DNA of 35,991 bases from Pedobacter rhizosphaerae (GCF_900111155.1 NZ_FOGG01000004.1:203899-239889), one strand, 5' to 3'; shown: positions 8,029-15,830, counted from the first letter of the stretch. Program-made: numbers and translations. The notes: generated from the sequence alone by a model not told the origin.

Positions 8029-9198
8029 CTAATTCCCCTTTTTAAACAGATTCATATTAACAGAAACTGCTACTCCTGTAGACGACAACCTTGAGTTTCC
8101 GTAACCAATTCCCGTTAGTGGCAACTTCATAAATGGCTTAGCACTAATCCTAATTTTTTCATTTATTGTATGTTGAAACTCCAGTCCAACATTGGCCACT
8201 CCGAAGTAGTGTTGATTTTGGTTTGTAACCTCATAATTTTTTGGTCCCTGATAATTAGAATCATAAGAATAATTATATTTTTCTTTTAACATCAGGTAGC
8301 TTGATAAGCCTGTGCTCACAGAAATAGCATTTTTTCTATTTTCGAACACCTTATAATTAACGTTCAGTGGGATGTCGATTACATCGCAATTCGCATGGAT
8401 ATTGGCTGGAGCAACCCTAAATACATAGCTTGTATTCGGATTATATAAACTGAAATCTGAGTCATATATTTTTTTGGCATATACAGCGCCTGTGGTAATA
8501 CTTAGTTTCTTGCTAATAGATAATGTAGCTTCAAGTCCAAAACCACCACTCAAACTACTTGTTCCCGATTTTTGAACACTGGTTAAATCTGGCGCTGCCA
8601 AAATACTTAAAACCAGGGTTGGCTTTCTTTTTAAAACCATAGCAGGCCTTTTTGATTTCGCAATTTCGGCAGTATTTAAACCAGCTAATGCATCATCGAA
8701 CGCAATGGTTTTAACAGATTTATTCAAAACAATCTGATTTACATTTGATTCTGGCAAAATGAGCAAACTAATAGCATCGAAATTATTAAGCTTATTCTGA
8801 TAAGTAATATTAGATCCGCTAATAAATTGATGCCCACTTACCAGATTTATCCCTTCCGATTTACGCTCAACCAAATCCACTGCCTTACCCCTCACAATCG
8901 AATCTTTATTTATGGATCCACCCTCTGTTAAAAAAATTTCCTTTTGCACTTTTGTTTTCACATCAGCTACAGCTGCCTTCTTAATAATTTTTTCATCAGC
9001 TCTAAAAACCAGAAATACAATCACCAGCAATGCAGCAATCCCCGCAATAGCACTCAACCAAATAACAGGAACTATTCTCTTCCTCACCTTTGGATATAAT
9101 TTTTCCTCCAGGCTATCCCAATCCATTTCATTGAAAGGAATATCAGGCTCCTCCAGTTTATCCTTGAAAAATCTATCTATATCTTTTCCCTCTTTCAT
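8029..9198 (-). CDS. Membrane-anchored sigma-partner protein with PorT-like beta-barrel C-terminus
   Basis: A 389-residue protein with three parts. The first is an acidic cytoplasmic N-terminus (about 1-40, with IDRFFKDKLEEPDIPFNEMDW). The second is one membrane segment at about 43-66 (rich in I, A, L, V). The third is a C-terminal region (about 215-389) of alternating strands resembling small outer-membrane barrels (GGFGLEATLSISKKLSITTG, VGLEFQHTINEKIRISAKPF). The start codon overlaps the stop of the ECF sigma gene by 4 bases, so the two are translationally coupled. The N-terminal layout suggests an anti-sigma role, with the barrel-like domain outside the inner membrane. A single inner-membrane helix joined to a barrel-like domain is odd for a true outer membrane protein. 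Function is inferred from context and no classical anti-sigma motif is evident. Confidence 0.7.
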   Translation of the reverse strand: MKEGKDIDRFFKDKLEEPDIPFNEMDWDSLEEKLYPKVRKRIVPVIWLSAIAGIAALLVIVFLVFRADEKIIKKAAVADVKTKVQKEIFLTEGGSINKDSIVRGKAVDLVERKSEGINLVSGHQFISGSNITYQNKLNNFDAISLLILPESNVNQIVLNKSVKTIAFDDALAGLNTAEIAKSKRPAMVLKRKPTLVLSILAAPDLTSVQKSGTSSLSGGFGLEATLSISKKLSITTGAVYAKKIYDSDFSLYNPNTSYVFRVAPANIHANCDVIDIPLNVNYKVFENRKNAISVSTGLSSYLMLKEKYNYSYDSNYQGPKNYEVTNQNQHYFGVANVGLEFQHTINEKIRISAKPFMKLPLTGIGYGNSRLSSTGVAVSVNMNLFKKGN

Positions 9199-9821
9199 TG
9201 CATTTTTGTATTTAATCTAACCTGCAATACATTCCTTTCGTCATTTACAGTATTATTAACATGATAAATTCTGGCATCTGCTCCTTTCAACATATCCTGC
9301 AATTTTTGCCTGGCTTTAAATAGATTAGATTTTGATGTTCCAGCTGATATATTGAGCATTTCTCCAATCTCCTCGTGTGTGTATCCATCAATGGCATAAA
9401 GGTTAAAAACGGTTCTGTATGCCGGACTTAATTTTTGAACCATTTCCAACAAATCATTATAAGCCAGTTGATCATACACGGAACTTACCTGTGCTATGTG
9501 CTCATACTCGGCAATATCTGCATGATCAGTAAATTTTAAATTTGTGCGGTAATAATCAATCGCAGTATTGGTGATTATTCTTCCTAACCAAGGCATAAAA
9601 GCTTTATCTGATTCATATTTTGAAATATGCTTAAAAGCCTTGAAAAATCCATCATTTAATATGCCTGCAGCATCCAACCTGTTATTGGCGTAGCGTAAAC
9701 AAATGGCCATAGCAAAGCTGTAGAAATGTTTGTATAGTGCCTTCTGACTATCCCTTTCATTTCTAACACAGCCTTGAATATGCTTCTTTAATATATGATC
9801 ATTTTCGCTGCTAGCGGTCAC
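9195..9821 (-). CDS. ECF-type RNA polymerase sigma factor
   Basis: A 208-residue sigma-70-family factor. Region 2 is seen in FYSFAMAICLRYANNRLDA and DGFFKAFKHISKYESDKAF followed by PWLGRIITNTAIDYYR. Region 4 is LSPAYRTVFNLYAIDGYTHE followed by EIGEMLNISAGTSKSNLFKA. The start is set at a GTG at 9821, preceded by AAAGGAG. A longer frame opens at a TTG at 9836, but that codon falls where transcription should begin given the promoter at 9843-9869. It is first in a two-gene operon with the membrane-anchored partner. Its own promoter matches, base for base in both hexamers and spacing, the promoter of the divergent lipoprotein gene, so it probably autoregulates. Confidence 0.92.
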   Translation of the reverse strand: MTASSENDHILKKHIQGCVRNERDSQKALYKHFYSFAMAICLRYANNRLDAAGILNDGFFKAFKHISKYESDKAFMPWLGRIITNTAIDYYRTNLKFTDHADIAEYEHIAQVSSVYDQLAYNDLLEMVQKLSPAYRTVFNLYAIDGYTHEEIGEMLNISAGTSKSNLFKARQKLQDMLKGADARIYHVNNTVNDERNVLQVRLNTKMQ

Positions 9822-9842
9822 ATGTTCTCCTTTCAACTTAGC

Positions 9843-9869
9843 TTACGCTAACAAACTACAAAAGGTTGC
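9843..9869 (-). promoter_or_regulatory. ECF-type promoter of the sigma operon (GCAACC-N15-GCGTAA)
   Basis: On the minus strand GCAACC occupies 9869 to 9864 and GCGTAA 9848 to 9843, separated by exactly 15 bases. The AAC core in the -35 element and the short spacer are typical of ECF promoters. The predicted start is near 9836. Confidence 0.7.
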
Positions 9870-9937
9870 CTCCATAATAAAATATTTTTTTGGATCTGAA
9901 TCATCGACAAAAAGCCGAGAGAAAATAAGGGTACAAA

Positions 9938-9964
9938 GCAACCATTAAAGCTTTTATGGCGTAA
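9938..9964 (+). promoter_or_regulatory. ECF-type promoter of the lipoprotein gene (GCAACC-N15-GCGTAA)
   Basis: GCAACC at 9938-9943 and GCGTAA at 9959-9964 are separated by 15 bases. Both hexamers and the spacer length are identical to the divergent promoter at 9843-9869. The predicted start is near 9971, giving a leader of about 40 bases before the ATG at 10010. Confidence 0.7.
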
Positions 9965-10009
9965 TGGCTCATATCGTTAATAAAATATAATTACCTAAAA
10001 CAAAACCTT

Positions 10010-10852
10010 ATGCTAATCTACTTAAAAAGAAACCTAATATTCATCATGTGTATGATATTGGCATTTACAACAGCTTGTAAAAAAAGTAAAAATGATCCCA
10101 TAGAAAAGAAAGGGATCCAATTGACTACAGACGCCAGGTTTGGAGCAGTTTTAACCGATAAGGATGGAAAAACACTCTATTTCTTTGCTACGGATGTTGC
10201 CGGCACCGCAAATTGTACTGGCCCTTGCGAAACCATCTGGCCGCTTTACTACTCCGCAGATGCCAGCACAGACATGAATTTAAACGCAGCTGAAGTTGGT
10301 GAAATTACCAGGGCCGACGGACGTAAACAAAGCACCTATAAGGGATATCCCCTATATTACTATCAAAATGATGCCGCAGCAGGCGAAATTAAAGGCGATG
10401 GTGTTGGTGGAATTTGGTTTGTAGCCAAACCAGATTATTCTTTGATGCTGGCTAATACACAATTGGTAGGGCTAAATACGAAACAATATACCAGCGCTTA
10501 TGCAGAGGGTACAGGAAATACCCGGTATTTTACTGATGCTAATGGAAGAACAGTTTACGCTTTTTCTCCTGATAAAAATGGAAAAAACACTTTCACCAAA
10601 GCAGATTTAAGCAACAATAGTATTTGGCCTGTATATGAAGCTGAGTTAAAAAGCTTACCCTCAATCATTACCAAAGATTTAATTGGTGTTATTGATGTTT
10701 TTGGTAAAAAGCAGATGACATACAAAGGATGGCCGCTATACTATTTCAATCAGGATGCCAAGCGAGGAGATAATAAAGGAGTAAGTGTAGGGGCGTTTCC
10801 GGGCTTCTGGCCGGTGTTAAATGCAACTACGACTGTTGCACCAGCACCATAG
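10010..10852 (+). CDS. Lipoprotein with two secreted-repeat (Lipoprotein_15-type) units
   Basis: A 280-residue lipoprotein; the lipobox TTAC gives the acylated cysteine at residue 23, followed by KKSKND. The mature part holds two copies of the secreted repeat described for COG4315/PF03640 proteins. Copy 1 has DKDGKTLYFFATDVAGTANC then CTGPCETIWPLYY and YKGYPLYYYQNDAAAGE. Copy 2 has DANGRTVYAFSPDKNGK then NSIWPVYEAE and YKGWPLYYFNQDAKRGD. The Cys pair of copy 1 (CTGPC) is missing in copy 2. The molecular function of the family is not established; the conserved aromatic/Asp and Cys residues have led to suggestions of redox or electron-transfer roles. The gene is divergent from the ECF sigma operon and shares its promoter pattern, so it is probably a direct target of that sigma factor. 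Confidence 0.88.
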   Translation: MLIYLKRNLIFIMCMILAFTTACKKSKNDPIEKKGIQLTTDARFGAVLTDKDGKTLYFFATDVAGTANCTGPCETIWPLYYSADASTDMNLNAAEVGEITRADGRKQSTYKGYPLYYYQNDAAAGEIKGDGVGGIWFVAKPDYSLMLANTQLVGLNTKQYTSAYAEGTGNTRYFTDANGRTVYAFSPDKNGKNTFTKADLSNNSIWPVYEAELKSLPSIITKDLIGVIDVFGKKQMTYKGWPLYYFNQDAKRGDNKGVSVGAFPGFWPVLNATTTVAPAP

Positions 10853-10877
10853 TTTTTGGATGGAGAGGGGTTAGGAT

Positions 10878-10905
10878 AAGCTGGTGCTCAGGCACCAGCT
10901 TTTAT
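10878..10905. terminator. Bidirectional terminator between convergent genes
   Basis: AAGCTGGTGC (10878-10887) and GCACCAGCTT (10892-10901) form a perfect 10-bp stem with loop TCAG, followed by T on the plus strand. The stem overlaps the stop region of the HIT gene by a base or so. Confidence 0.8.
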
Positions 10906-11300
10906 GCTTCTAGTAATGCTGCTTTAATCTTTTCTGCGGCTTCTGCCAGTTCTTCCTGAGTTGGACTCAGCTTCTCCTTGCTGAAATTCATATCGCTCAC
11001 ATTATTCATTGGAATTAAATGAATGTGTGCATGTGGCACTTCCAGTCCGATTACCGATACACCAACCTTTTTACATGGGAAGGCTTCTTTTACACCCTTG
11101 GCTACAATTTTAGCGAACATCCAAAGGCCAACATATAAATCCTCTTCCATATCGAAAATATAATCTCTCTCGATTTTCGGAATAACCAGTACATGTCCGG
11201 CCGTTAAAGGCTGAATATCTAAAAAAGCCAGGTACTCAACGGTTTCTGCAACTACATGGGCGCTAATCTCGCCTGATACAATTTTTGAAAAAATAGTCAT
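10902..11300 (-). CDS. HIT family nucleotide-binding protein
   Basis: A 132-residue histidine-triad protein of the Hint/HinT size class. The catalytic triad motif HAHIHLIP lies at about residues 95-102, and the earlier conserved segment is LTAGHVLVIPK. HIT proteins hydrolyse nucleoside phosphoramidates or related adenylated compounds in the cytoplasm. The start MTIFSKIVSGEISAHVVAE is the canonical beginning of the bacterial family. The gene follows greA on the same strand, but a 351-base repeat-filled spacer separates them. Assignment to the family is firm; the substrate is not defined by sequence. Confidence 0.93.
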   Translation of the reverse strand: MTIFSKIVSGEISAHVVAETVEYLAFLDIQPLTAGHVLVIPKIERDYIFDMEEDLYVGLWMFAKIVAKGVKEAFPCKKVGVSVIGLEVPHAHIHLIPMNNVSDMNFSKEKLSPTQEELAEAAEKIKAALLEA

Positions 11301-11651
11301 TGGGTTATGGGTTAATTTGTAGTTGTTAGTATTTGGTCGTTAGTAGATAGACAATATGCCCTCTTGATACTTGTTTCTCGATACTTGATACTTGGCTCTC
11401 GATACTTTTTATAGTAGTTAGTACTTAGTCGTTAGTAGTTAGACAAAATGCCTAATCTTTCATCCGCCTCTTGATACTCAATACTTGATACTTGATACTA
11501 ATTACTTGGTTCTTTTTATTGTAGTTAGACAAAATGCCTAATCTTTCATCCGCCTCTTAATACTCAATACTTGATACTTGATACTAATTACTTTGTTCTC
11601 AATACTTGATACTCAATACTCAGTACTTGATACTAATTACTTGATACGCTC
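11301..11651. repeat. Repeat-filled spacer with TACTTGATACT units and an 86-base tandem duplication
   Basis: The whole spacer between greA and the HIT gene is built from degenerate copies of TACTTGATACT and TAGTTAGTA-like units. Within it, 11435-11520 and 11521-about 11600 are a near-identical tandem duplication with an 86-base period, starting GTAGTTAGACAAAATGCC; the copies differ at a few sites. The short open frame through it has repeat-derived composition and is not credible as a gene. The same TATCAAG unit occurs in the sdhA-sdhB gap. Confidence 0.85.
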
Positions 11652-12125
11652 CTACCGAGATATCTCTAACACTTCAAATTGCATTTTACCAGCAGGAACC
11701 TCAATTTCAGCGAATTCACCGACAGATTTACCCAACAATCCTTGTGCAATAGGTGATTTTACCGAGATTTTTCCCGTTTTTAAATCAGCTTCGCTCTCTG
11801 CTACCAACTGGTAAGTCATTGTAGCATTATTTTTTACATTTTTGATTTTAACAATAGATAAGGCTAAAACCTTGGTGGTATCCAGTTTAGATTCATCCAG
11901 TAAGCGTGAATGCGCCAAAGTATCGTCTAACTTCGCAATTTTAGCTTCGTGCAAACCTTGCGCCTCTTTTGCGGCATCATACTCTGCATTCTCCGATAAA
12001 TCACCCTTATCACGTGCCTCCGCAATTGCCTTGGCAATTAATGCACGCCCTTCTGTTTTTAGATAATGTACTTCTTCTTTAAGTTTTTCTAATCCCTCTT
12101 TTGTATAATAGGTAATCTCTGCCAT
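11652..12125 (-). CDS. greA: Transcription elongation factor GreA
   Basis: A 157-residue cytoplasmic factor that binds the RNA polymerase secondary channel and stimulates cleavage of backtracked RNA. The N-terminal coiled coil (about 10-75) carries the tip motif GDLSENAEY, with the two conserved acidic residues Asp42 and Glu45. The C-terminal FKBP-like domain (about 85-157) contains SPIAQGLLGKSVGE. The start is MAEITYYTKEGLEKLKEEV at 12125; a longer frame to 12164 would run through the leader hairpin and is rejected. A promoter at 12208-12239 and a terminator-like hairpin at 12150-12195 precede it, suggesting leader attenuation. Confidence 0.95.
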   Translation of the reverse strand: MAEITYYTKEGLEKLKEEVHYLKTEGRALIAKAIAEARDKGDLSENAEYDAAKEAQGLHEAKIAKLDDTLAHSRLLDESKLDTTKVLALSIVKIKNVKNNATMTYQLVAESEADLKTGKISVKSPIAQGLLGKSVGEFAEIEVPAGKMQFEVLEISR

Positions 12126-12149
12126 AGCTCGTTTTCTTTCTTTAGTCCT

Positions 12150-12195
12150 ATAAAAAACAAACAAGACTATATAGTTGGTTTGCTACATAGTCTTG
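12150..12195 (-). promoter_or_regulatory. Terminator-like hairpin in the greA leader (putative attenuator)
   Basis: On the minus strand CAAGACTATGTAG (12195 to 12183) pairs with CTATATAGTCTTG (12174 to 12162). This makes a 13-bp stem with one G-T pair and an 8-base loop, immediately followed by TTTGTTTTTT (12161 to 12152). It lies between the predicted start of transcription (about 12200) and the greA ATG, so it would end most transcripts before the gene unless bypassed. Confidence 0.7.
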
Positions 12196-12207
12196 CTTCA
12201 ATTATAA

Positions 12208-12239
12208 CGAAGATAAAATGCTGAAATTACAAAAGCAAA
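12208..12239 (-). promoter_or_regulatory. Promoter of greA
   Basis: On the minus strand TTTG (12239 to 12236), 20 bases, then TATCTTCG (12215 to 12208). This matches the Bacteroidota TTTG-N20-TAnnTTTG pattern with one mismatch. The predicted start is near 12200, giving a leader of about 75 bases. Confidence 0.6.
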
Positions 12240-12379
12240 TAAAAATTTAAGATTAACAAGATTATGATGTTACAAAGGGTATTTAATGCATCATCTAACT
12301 GCTCTTTAAGCTTATTGTTACTTTCTAACAATCACTAATTGCATCATTATTTCTACTTTTATCAAAATTATTCAGAAAA

Positions 12380-14263
12380 ATGAAAAAGATTTATGCGTTT
12401 GCCCTTTTCTCAATTTTGGGCATACATACTATTGTAGCTCAAGAGCTTTATATGCCTCGAAATATCAAAGCTGCATACAACAAAGGTACCCGTGCAATGG
12501 ATGGAAAGGCGGGTAAAAATTACTGGCAAAATCATGGAAAATACACCATGGATATAAAAGTAGATGCTGAAACCAAAATAGTGAGTGGCACCGAAGAGAT
12601 TATCTATACCAATAACAGTAACGATACCCTAAGAACACTGGTCATCCGTTTTGTAAATAATATTCACAAACCAACAGCGCCCCGAAGCGGCTCGGTAAGT
12701 GAAGACTTTCTCTCCGAAGGATTAAATATTAAGTCGTTCTCGGTAGATGGAGAAACATATAAGGTAGACAGCAAGGGCTGGGGAACAGTTGGTGATGTGC
12801 CATTAAAAAAAGCCCTTCATCCCAAAACAAAAGCGAGGGTAAAGATCGACTGGGAATACCCCTTATCAAAGCAAAGTGGCCGTGAAGGACAAATTGATCC
12901 CAATTCTTTCTTTGTAGCTTACAGCTATCCAAGAATTTCGGTGTATGACGATTACAATGGCTGGGATAGAATTCCACACTCAGACAGAGCCGAGTTTTAC
13001 AACGATTTTAACGATTATGTATTCTCAATAAAGGCACCAAAAGATTACGTTGTTTATGCAACCGGCGATTTTCTTAACCCCGACGAAGTGTTACAACCTG
13101 AAATTTCAGCCCGTTTAAAGAAATCCTATAACCAGGATGAAGTTATTCATATTGCTACTGCCGAAGAATTAAAAAACGGCAAAGTAACTGCTCAGAAAGA
13201 CTGGAACACCTGGAAATTTTCAGTCGACCATATTACTGATGTTTGCTTTGCTTTGAGCAATCACTACGTTTGGGATGGAGCAAGTGTTATTGTGGATGCA
13301 AAAACGAATAGACGAGCAAGTGCCCAGGCAGCATATAACCCAACAACAGGACAGGATTTTATTCATTCAGTTAAATACAATATCAATGCACTCTCCTGGT
13401 TTTCTAATCATTGGCCCGGCATTCCTTATCCTTATGTAAAAACGATTGCCTTCCAGGGTTTCGCCGATATGGAATACCCGATGATGGTAAACGATTCTAA
13501 CTTTGGCGATCCTGTTTTTGCGCAGTTGGTTCAGGACCACGAAGTTGCACACACCTACTTTCCTTTCTACATGGGCATTAATGAAACCAGATATGCCTAT
13601 ATGGATGAAGGATGGGCAACCACCTTCGAATATTTAATCGGCATTGCAGAACATGGCAAGGAAGCCGCAGATAAGTTTTATAAAACCTTTAGGGTAAATA
13701 AATATATTAACGATAAGTCTGCAGAAGAAGACCAACCCATTATTTCGATGTCTGACCAGGTTTCTGGCGCAGGATATGGCAATAACTCTTACGGAAAAGC
13801 ATCATTATCTTATTTGGCCCTGAAAGATCTCCTGGGTGATGAATTGTTTAAAAAAGCATTGCATACCTATATGGATAACTGGAATGGTAAGCACCCTATT
13901 CCATGGGATTATTTTAACTCCATGAACACTGGGGCTGGCCAAAACCTAAACTGGTTTTTCCAGAATTGGTTCTTTACCAATAACTACATCGATTTGAAGC
14001 TAAATTACAGGGCATCTAAAATGGCGAACTTCCCGGTATCAGTTCAAAATGTGGGTGGCTTTGCAATTCCTTTTGATTTGGTGGTTACCTATACAGACGG
14101 CAAGTCAGATAGAATCCACTACACACCAGCAATATGGAAAAGCAATCAAAAGGTTGCTTCCGTTACCGTAAAAAATAATGGTAAAGCGGTAAAATCAATC
14201 TCCGTAGATGGAGGAATCTTTATGGACGCTACGCCAAAAGACAATACCTGGACCAGTAAATAA
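12380..14263 (+). CDS. Secreted M1-family zinc metallopeptidase
   Basis: A 627-residue gluzincin with a signal peptide (about 1-20, ending in VAQ). The zinc site is complete: His387-Glu388-x-x-His391 in DHEVAHTYF, then Glu410 in MDEGWATTFEYL, which is the HEXXH-X18-E spacing of M1 aminopeptidases. The exopeptidase loop usually written GxMEN appears as GFADMEYP. A tyrosine in GYGNNSYGKASLSYL is a candidate for transition-state stabilisation. The N-terminal beta domain spans about 45-260. Export and the M1 fold suggest trimming of peptides in the periplasm or outside. It is a single gene divergent from greA and convergent with the OsmC gene. The altered GxMEN loop may affect N-terminus recognition. 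Confidence 0.93.
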   Translation: MKKIYAFALFSILGIHTIVAQELYMPRNIKAAYNKGTRAMDGKAGKNYWQNHGKYTMDIKVDAETKIVSGTEEIIYTNNSNDTLRTLVIRFVNNIHKPTAPRSGSVSEDFLSEGLNIKSFSVDGETYKVDSKGWGTVGDVPLKKALHPKTKARVKIDWEYPLSKQSGREGQIDPNSFFVAYSYPRISVYDDYNGWDRIPHSDRAEFYNDFNDYVFSIKAPKDYVVYATGDFLNPDEVLQPEISARLKKSYNQDEVIHIATAEELKNGKVTAQKDWNTWKFSVDHITDVCFALSNHYVWDGASVIVDAKTNRRASAQAAYNPTTGQDFIHSVKYNINALSWFSNHWPGIPYPYVKTIAFQGFADMEYPMMVNDSNFGDPVFAQLVQDHEVAHTYFPFYMGINETRYAYMDEGWATTFEYLIGIAEHGKEAADKFYKTFRVNKYINDKSAEEDQPIISMSDQVSGAGYGNNSYGKASLSYLALKDLLGDELFKKALHTYMDNWNGKHPIPWDYFNSMNTGAGQNLNWFFQNWFFTNNYIDLKLNYRASKMANFPVSVQNVGGFAIPFDLVVTYTDGKSDRIHYTPAIWKSNQKVASVTVKNNGKAVKSISVDGGIFMDATPKDNTWTSK

Positions 14264-14274
14264 TGTTCAGCTGG

Positions 14275-14320
14275 CAGTTTTCAATTTTTGGTTGTTTAAC
14301 CAACTGAACATTGAAAACTG
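14275..14320. terminator. Bidirectional hairpin between the M1 peptidase and OsmC genes
   Basis: CAGTTTTCAAT (14275-14285) and ATTGAAAACTG (14310-14320) are perfect 11-bp complements. A nested 6-bp stem (TTGGTT with AACCAA) lies inside. It sits exactly between two convergent stops. Confidence 0.7.
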
Positions 14321-14797
14321 TTAATTATTTTCAGCACTTGAAACGGCTTGGTGCGTAACAGGAAAATTAAGTGAATTGGCAATAAAACACATTTTATTGG
14401 CTTCAGCATGAAGCGATTCGGCCAATGCCAGGTGAGCCTTATCTGCGATTAATACCTGCGGATGAAGCGTTACCTCTTTAAATCTTCCACTTCCATCTGC
14501 CAATTCTTCCATCGTGCCTACTGCTTCATCCTTGTAATCAATTACAACAATTTCATTCTTCGAGCAAAGATGTAAATACCACAACATGTGGCAGCTTGAT
14601 ATGGAGGCTAAGAGTAAATCTTCTGGATTATACTTCGATTTATCTCCTAAAAAAGCAGAATCAGAGGAGCCCAAAATATCTGCCTTTCCTTTTACAGAAA
14701 TAACATAATCTCGATCATAGGAACGGTAATCCATTGTACCTGAGCCTTTATTTCCTGTCCAGGTTACGGTTGTTGAATATAAGTGGTCTTTCGGCAT
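14321..14797 (-). CDS. OsmC family peroxiredoxin-like protein
   Basis: A 158-residue protein with the two OsmC/Ohr-type cysteines: Cys69 in ASISSCHMLWYLHLC, the peroxidatic position at the head of the central helix, and Cys137 in NKMCFIANSLNFPV, the resolving position near the C-terminus. The opening TTVTWTGNKGSGTMDYRSYDR is the usual N-terminal strand of the family. Such proteins reduce organic hydroperoxides in the cytoplasm. The pattern fits the OsmC/YhfA branch better than classical Ohr. It is a single gene with a hairpin terminator shared with the convergent M1 peptidase gene. Confidence 0.9.
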   Translation of the reverse strand: MPKDHLYSTTVTWTGNKGSGTMDYRSYDRDYVISVKGKADILGSSDSAFLGDKSKYNPEDLLLASISSCHMLWYLHLCSKNEIVVIDYKDEAVGTMEELADGSGRFKEVTLHPQVLIADKAHLALAESLHAEANKMCFIANSLNFPVTHQAVSSAENN

Positions 14798-15140
14798 GAT
14801 ATTTTAGTTAGAGTTTGTATAGCCAATTTAAGAAAATAGCTTTAAAATACACAGGTAATTATTTTTTATCCTCTTGATAAATATCTTGCTTTTTATTTAT
14901 TCAGAAAAGATTCGAAAGTAAATAAACCCAAAAATCGAAACAGTTAAAAAGAAATAATAGCAAATTAAAATTTGCGAATTTGGAAATATTCCTATGTATG
15001 CATATCAAAAAATTATGTAATTAAAAATTATATTCTGTAATATTTGCATATACGTTAAAATATTTATATTTTTATTGTTCCGAGACAGGAGAGAAAGCAT
15101 AAAACCCCGGCTATTTTAGCTGGGGTTTTGTGTTTATGGG
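14798..15140. other. AT-rich spacer
   Basis: 343 bases upstream of the OsmC gene and downstream of the TonB-domain gene. Apart from the terminator at 15101-15129 I see no gene, RNA or clear promoter in it; it is strongly A/T rich. Confidence 0.5.
15101..15129. terminator. Terminator of the BlaI/M56/TonB locus
   Basis: AAAACCCCGGCTA (15101-15113) pairs with TAGCTGGGGTTTT (15117-15129), 13 bp with one G-T pair and loop TTT. T and A runs flank both sides, so it can work in either direction. It lies 12 bases after the last minus-strand stop. Confidence 0.85.
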
Positions 15141-15830
15141 TTATTTACCTAAATGGAAGTTAACATTAATATTAAACTTCACCCTTACCAGCCGATTGTC
15201 TTGCATACCCGGATTCCATTTCGGCGATGCACTAACTACGCGAATAGCCTCTTCATCTAAACTTTCCATCACCCCCTTCAGCAACTCGACATCTGTTATC
15301 GACCCATCACGTTCTATAACAAAAGACAGAAGTACTGTACCCTGCACTTTAGCCCGTTGAGCATCTCTGGGATAACGGATATTGTTGCCTAAATATTTAT
15401 AAAATGCTTTGAAACCTCCAGGAAACTCTGGCACATGCTCAATAGAAGCGAAATCGTGTACCTTCTTTAACGAATCATTTACTGAACCAGGGATATCTTT
15501 AAAAACCGTACTATCTTCTATACCCATTTTAACCAACATATCTTTCATCTGGACATTGTCTGGTGATTTACTTTGGCTCTTGGTGATGATAACCATTATG
15601 CCATTCTCATTTTGCACACCAAACCGAACCATTTTTTCCTTATCCTTAATGATTGTTGCATATTCTACCACCTTATCTATGCCGATTAAGGTGTCCCTGT
15701 TTTCTTTCAAAATTCTGCCATCAATAATAACAGACATATTTTTAGTTAATTCTGAGAGGGGTTGATCCTGGGCCATTACCACTTGACCAAGTGTTAGAAG
15801 AAAGATTAGCGTTAAAAAGATATTCTTCAT
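15141..15830 (-). CDS. Secreted protein: degenerate plug-like domain plus TonB C-terminal domain
   Basis: A 229-residue exported protein with a signal peptide at about 1-20 (ending VVMAQ). Residues about 28-85 follow the pattern of a TonB-receptor plug segment (MSVIIDGRIL, then KDKEKMVRFGVQNENGIMV and IITKSQS), though degenerate. Residues about 125-229 form a TonB_C domain (PEFPGGFKAFYKYLGNNIRY, VQGTVLLSFVIERDGSITD, SLDEEAIRVVSASPKWNPG). It has no inner-membrane anchor and no proline-rich span, so it is not a classical TonB. It is last in the locus headed by BlaI. The TonB_C sequence is clearly paralogous to the copies in the M56 fusion and in the gene at 15960-16352. Function is unknown; interaction with TonB boxes or plug domains is an inference. 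Confidence 0.8.
   Translation of the reverse strand: MKNIFLTLIFLLTLGQVVMAQDQPLSELTKNMSVIIDGRILKENRDTLIGIDKVVEYATIIKDKEKMVRFGVQNENGIMVIITKSQSKSPDNVQMKDMLVKMGIEDSTVFKDIPGSVNDSLKKVHDFASIEHVPEFPGGFKAFYKYLGNNIRYPRDAQRAKVQGTVLLSFVIERDGSITDVELLKGVMESLDEEAIRVVSASPKWNPGMQDNRLVRVKFNINVNFHLGK

Noticed and set aside
8912..9220. Plus-strand 102-codon open frame
   Set aside because: It lies entirely opposite the sigma-partner and sigma factor genes, with no start signal or recognisable domain.
9822..9836. TTG start for the sigma factor at 9836
   Set aside because: The predicted transcription start falls there, while the GTG at 9821 has an AGGAG sequence at proper distance.
11578..11814. Plus-strand 78-codon open frame
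   Set aside because: Its first part lies in the TACTTGATACT repeats and the rest is antisense to greA.
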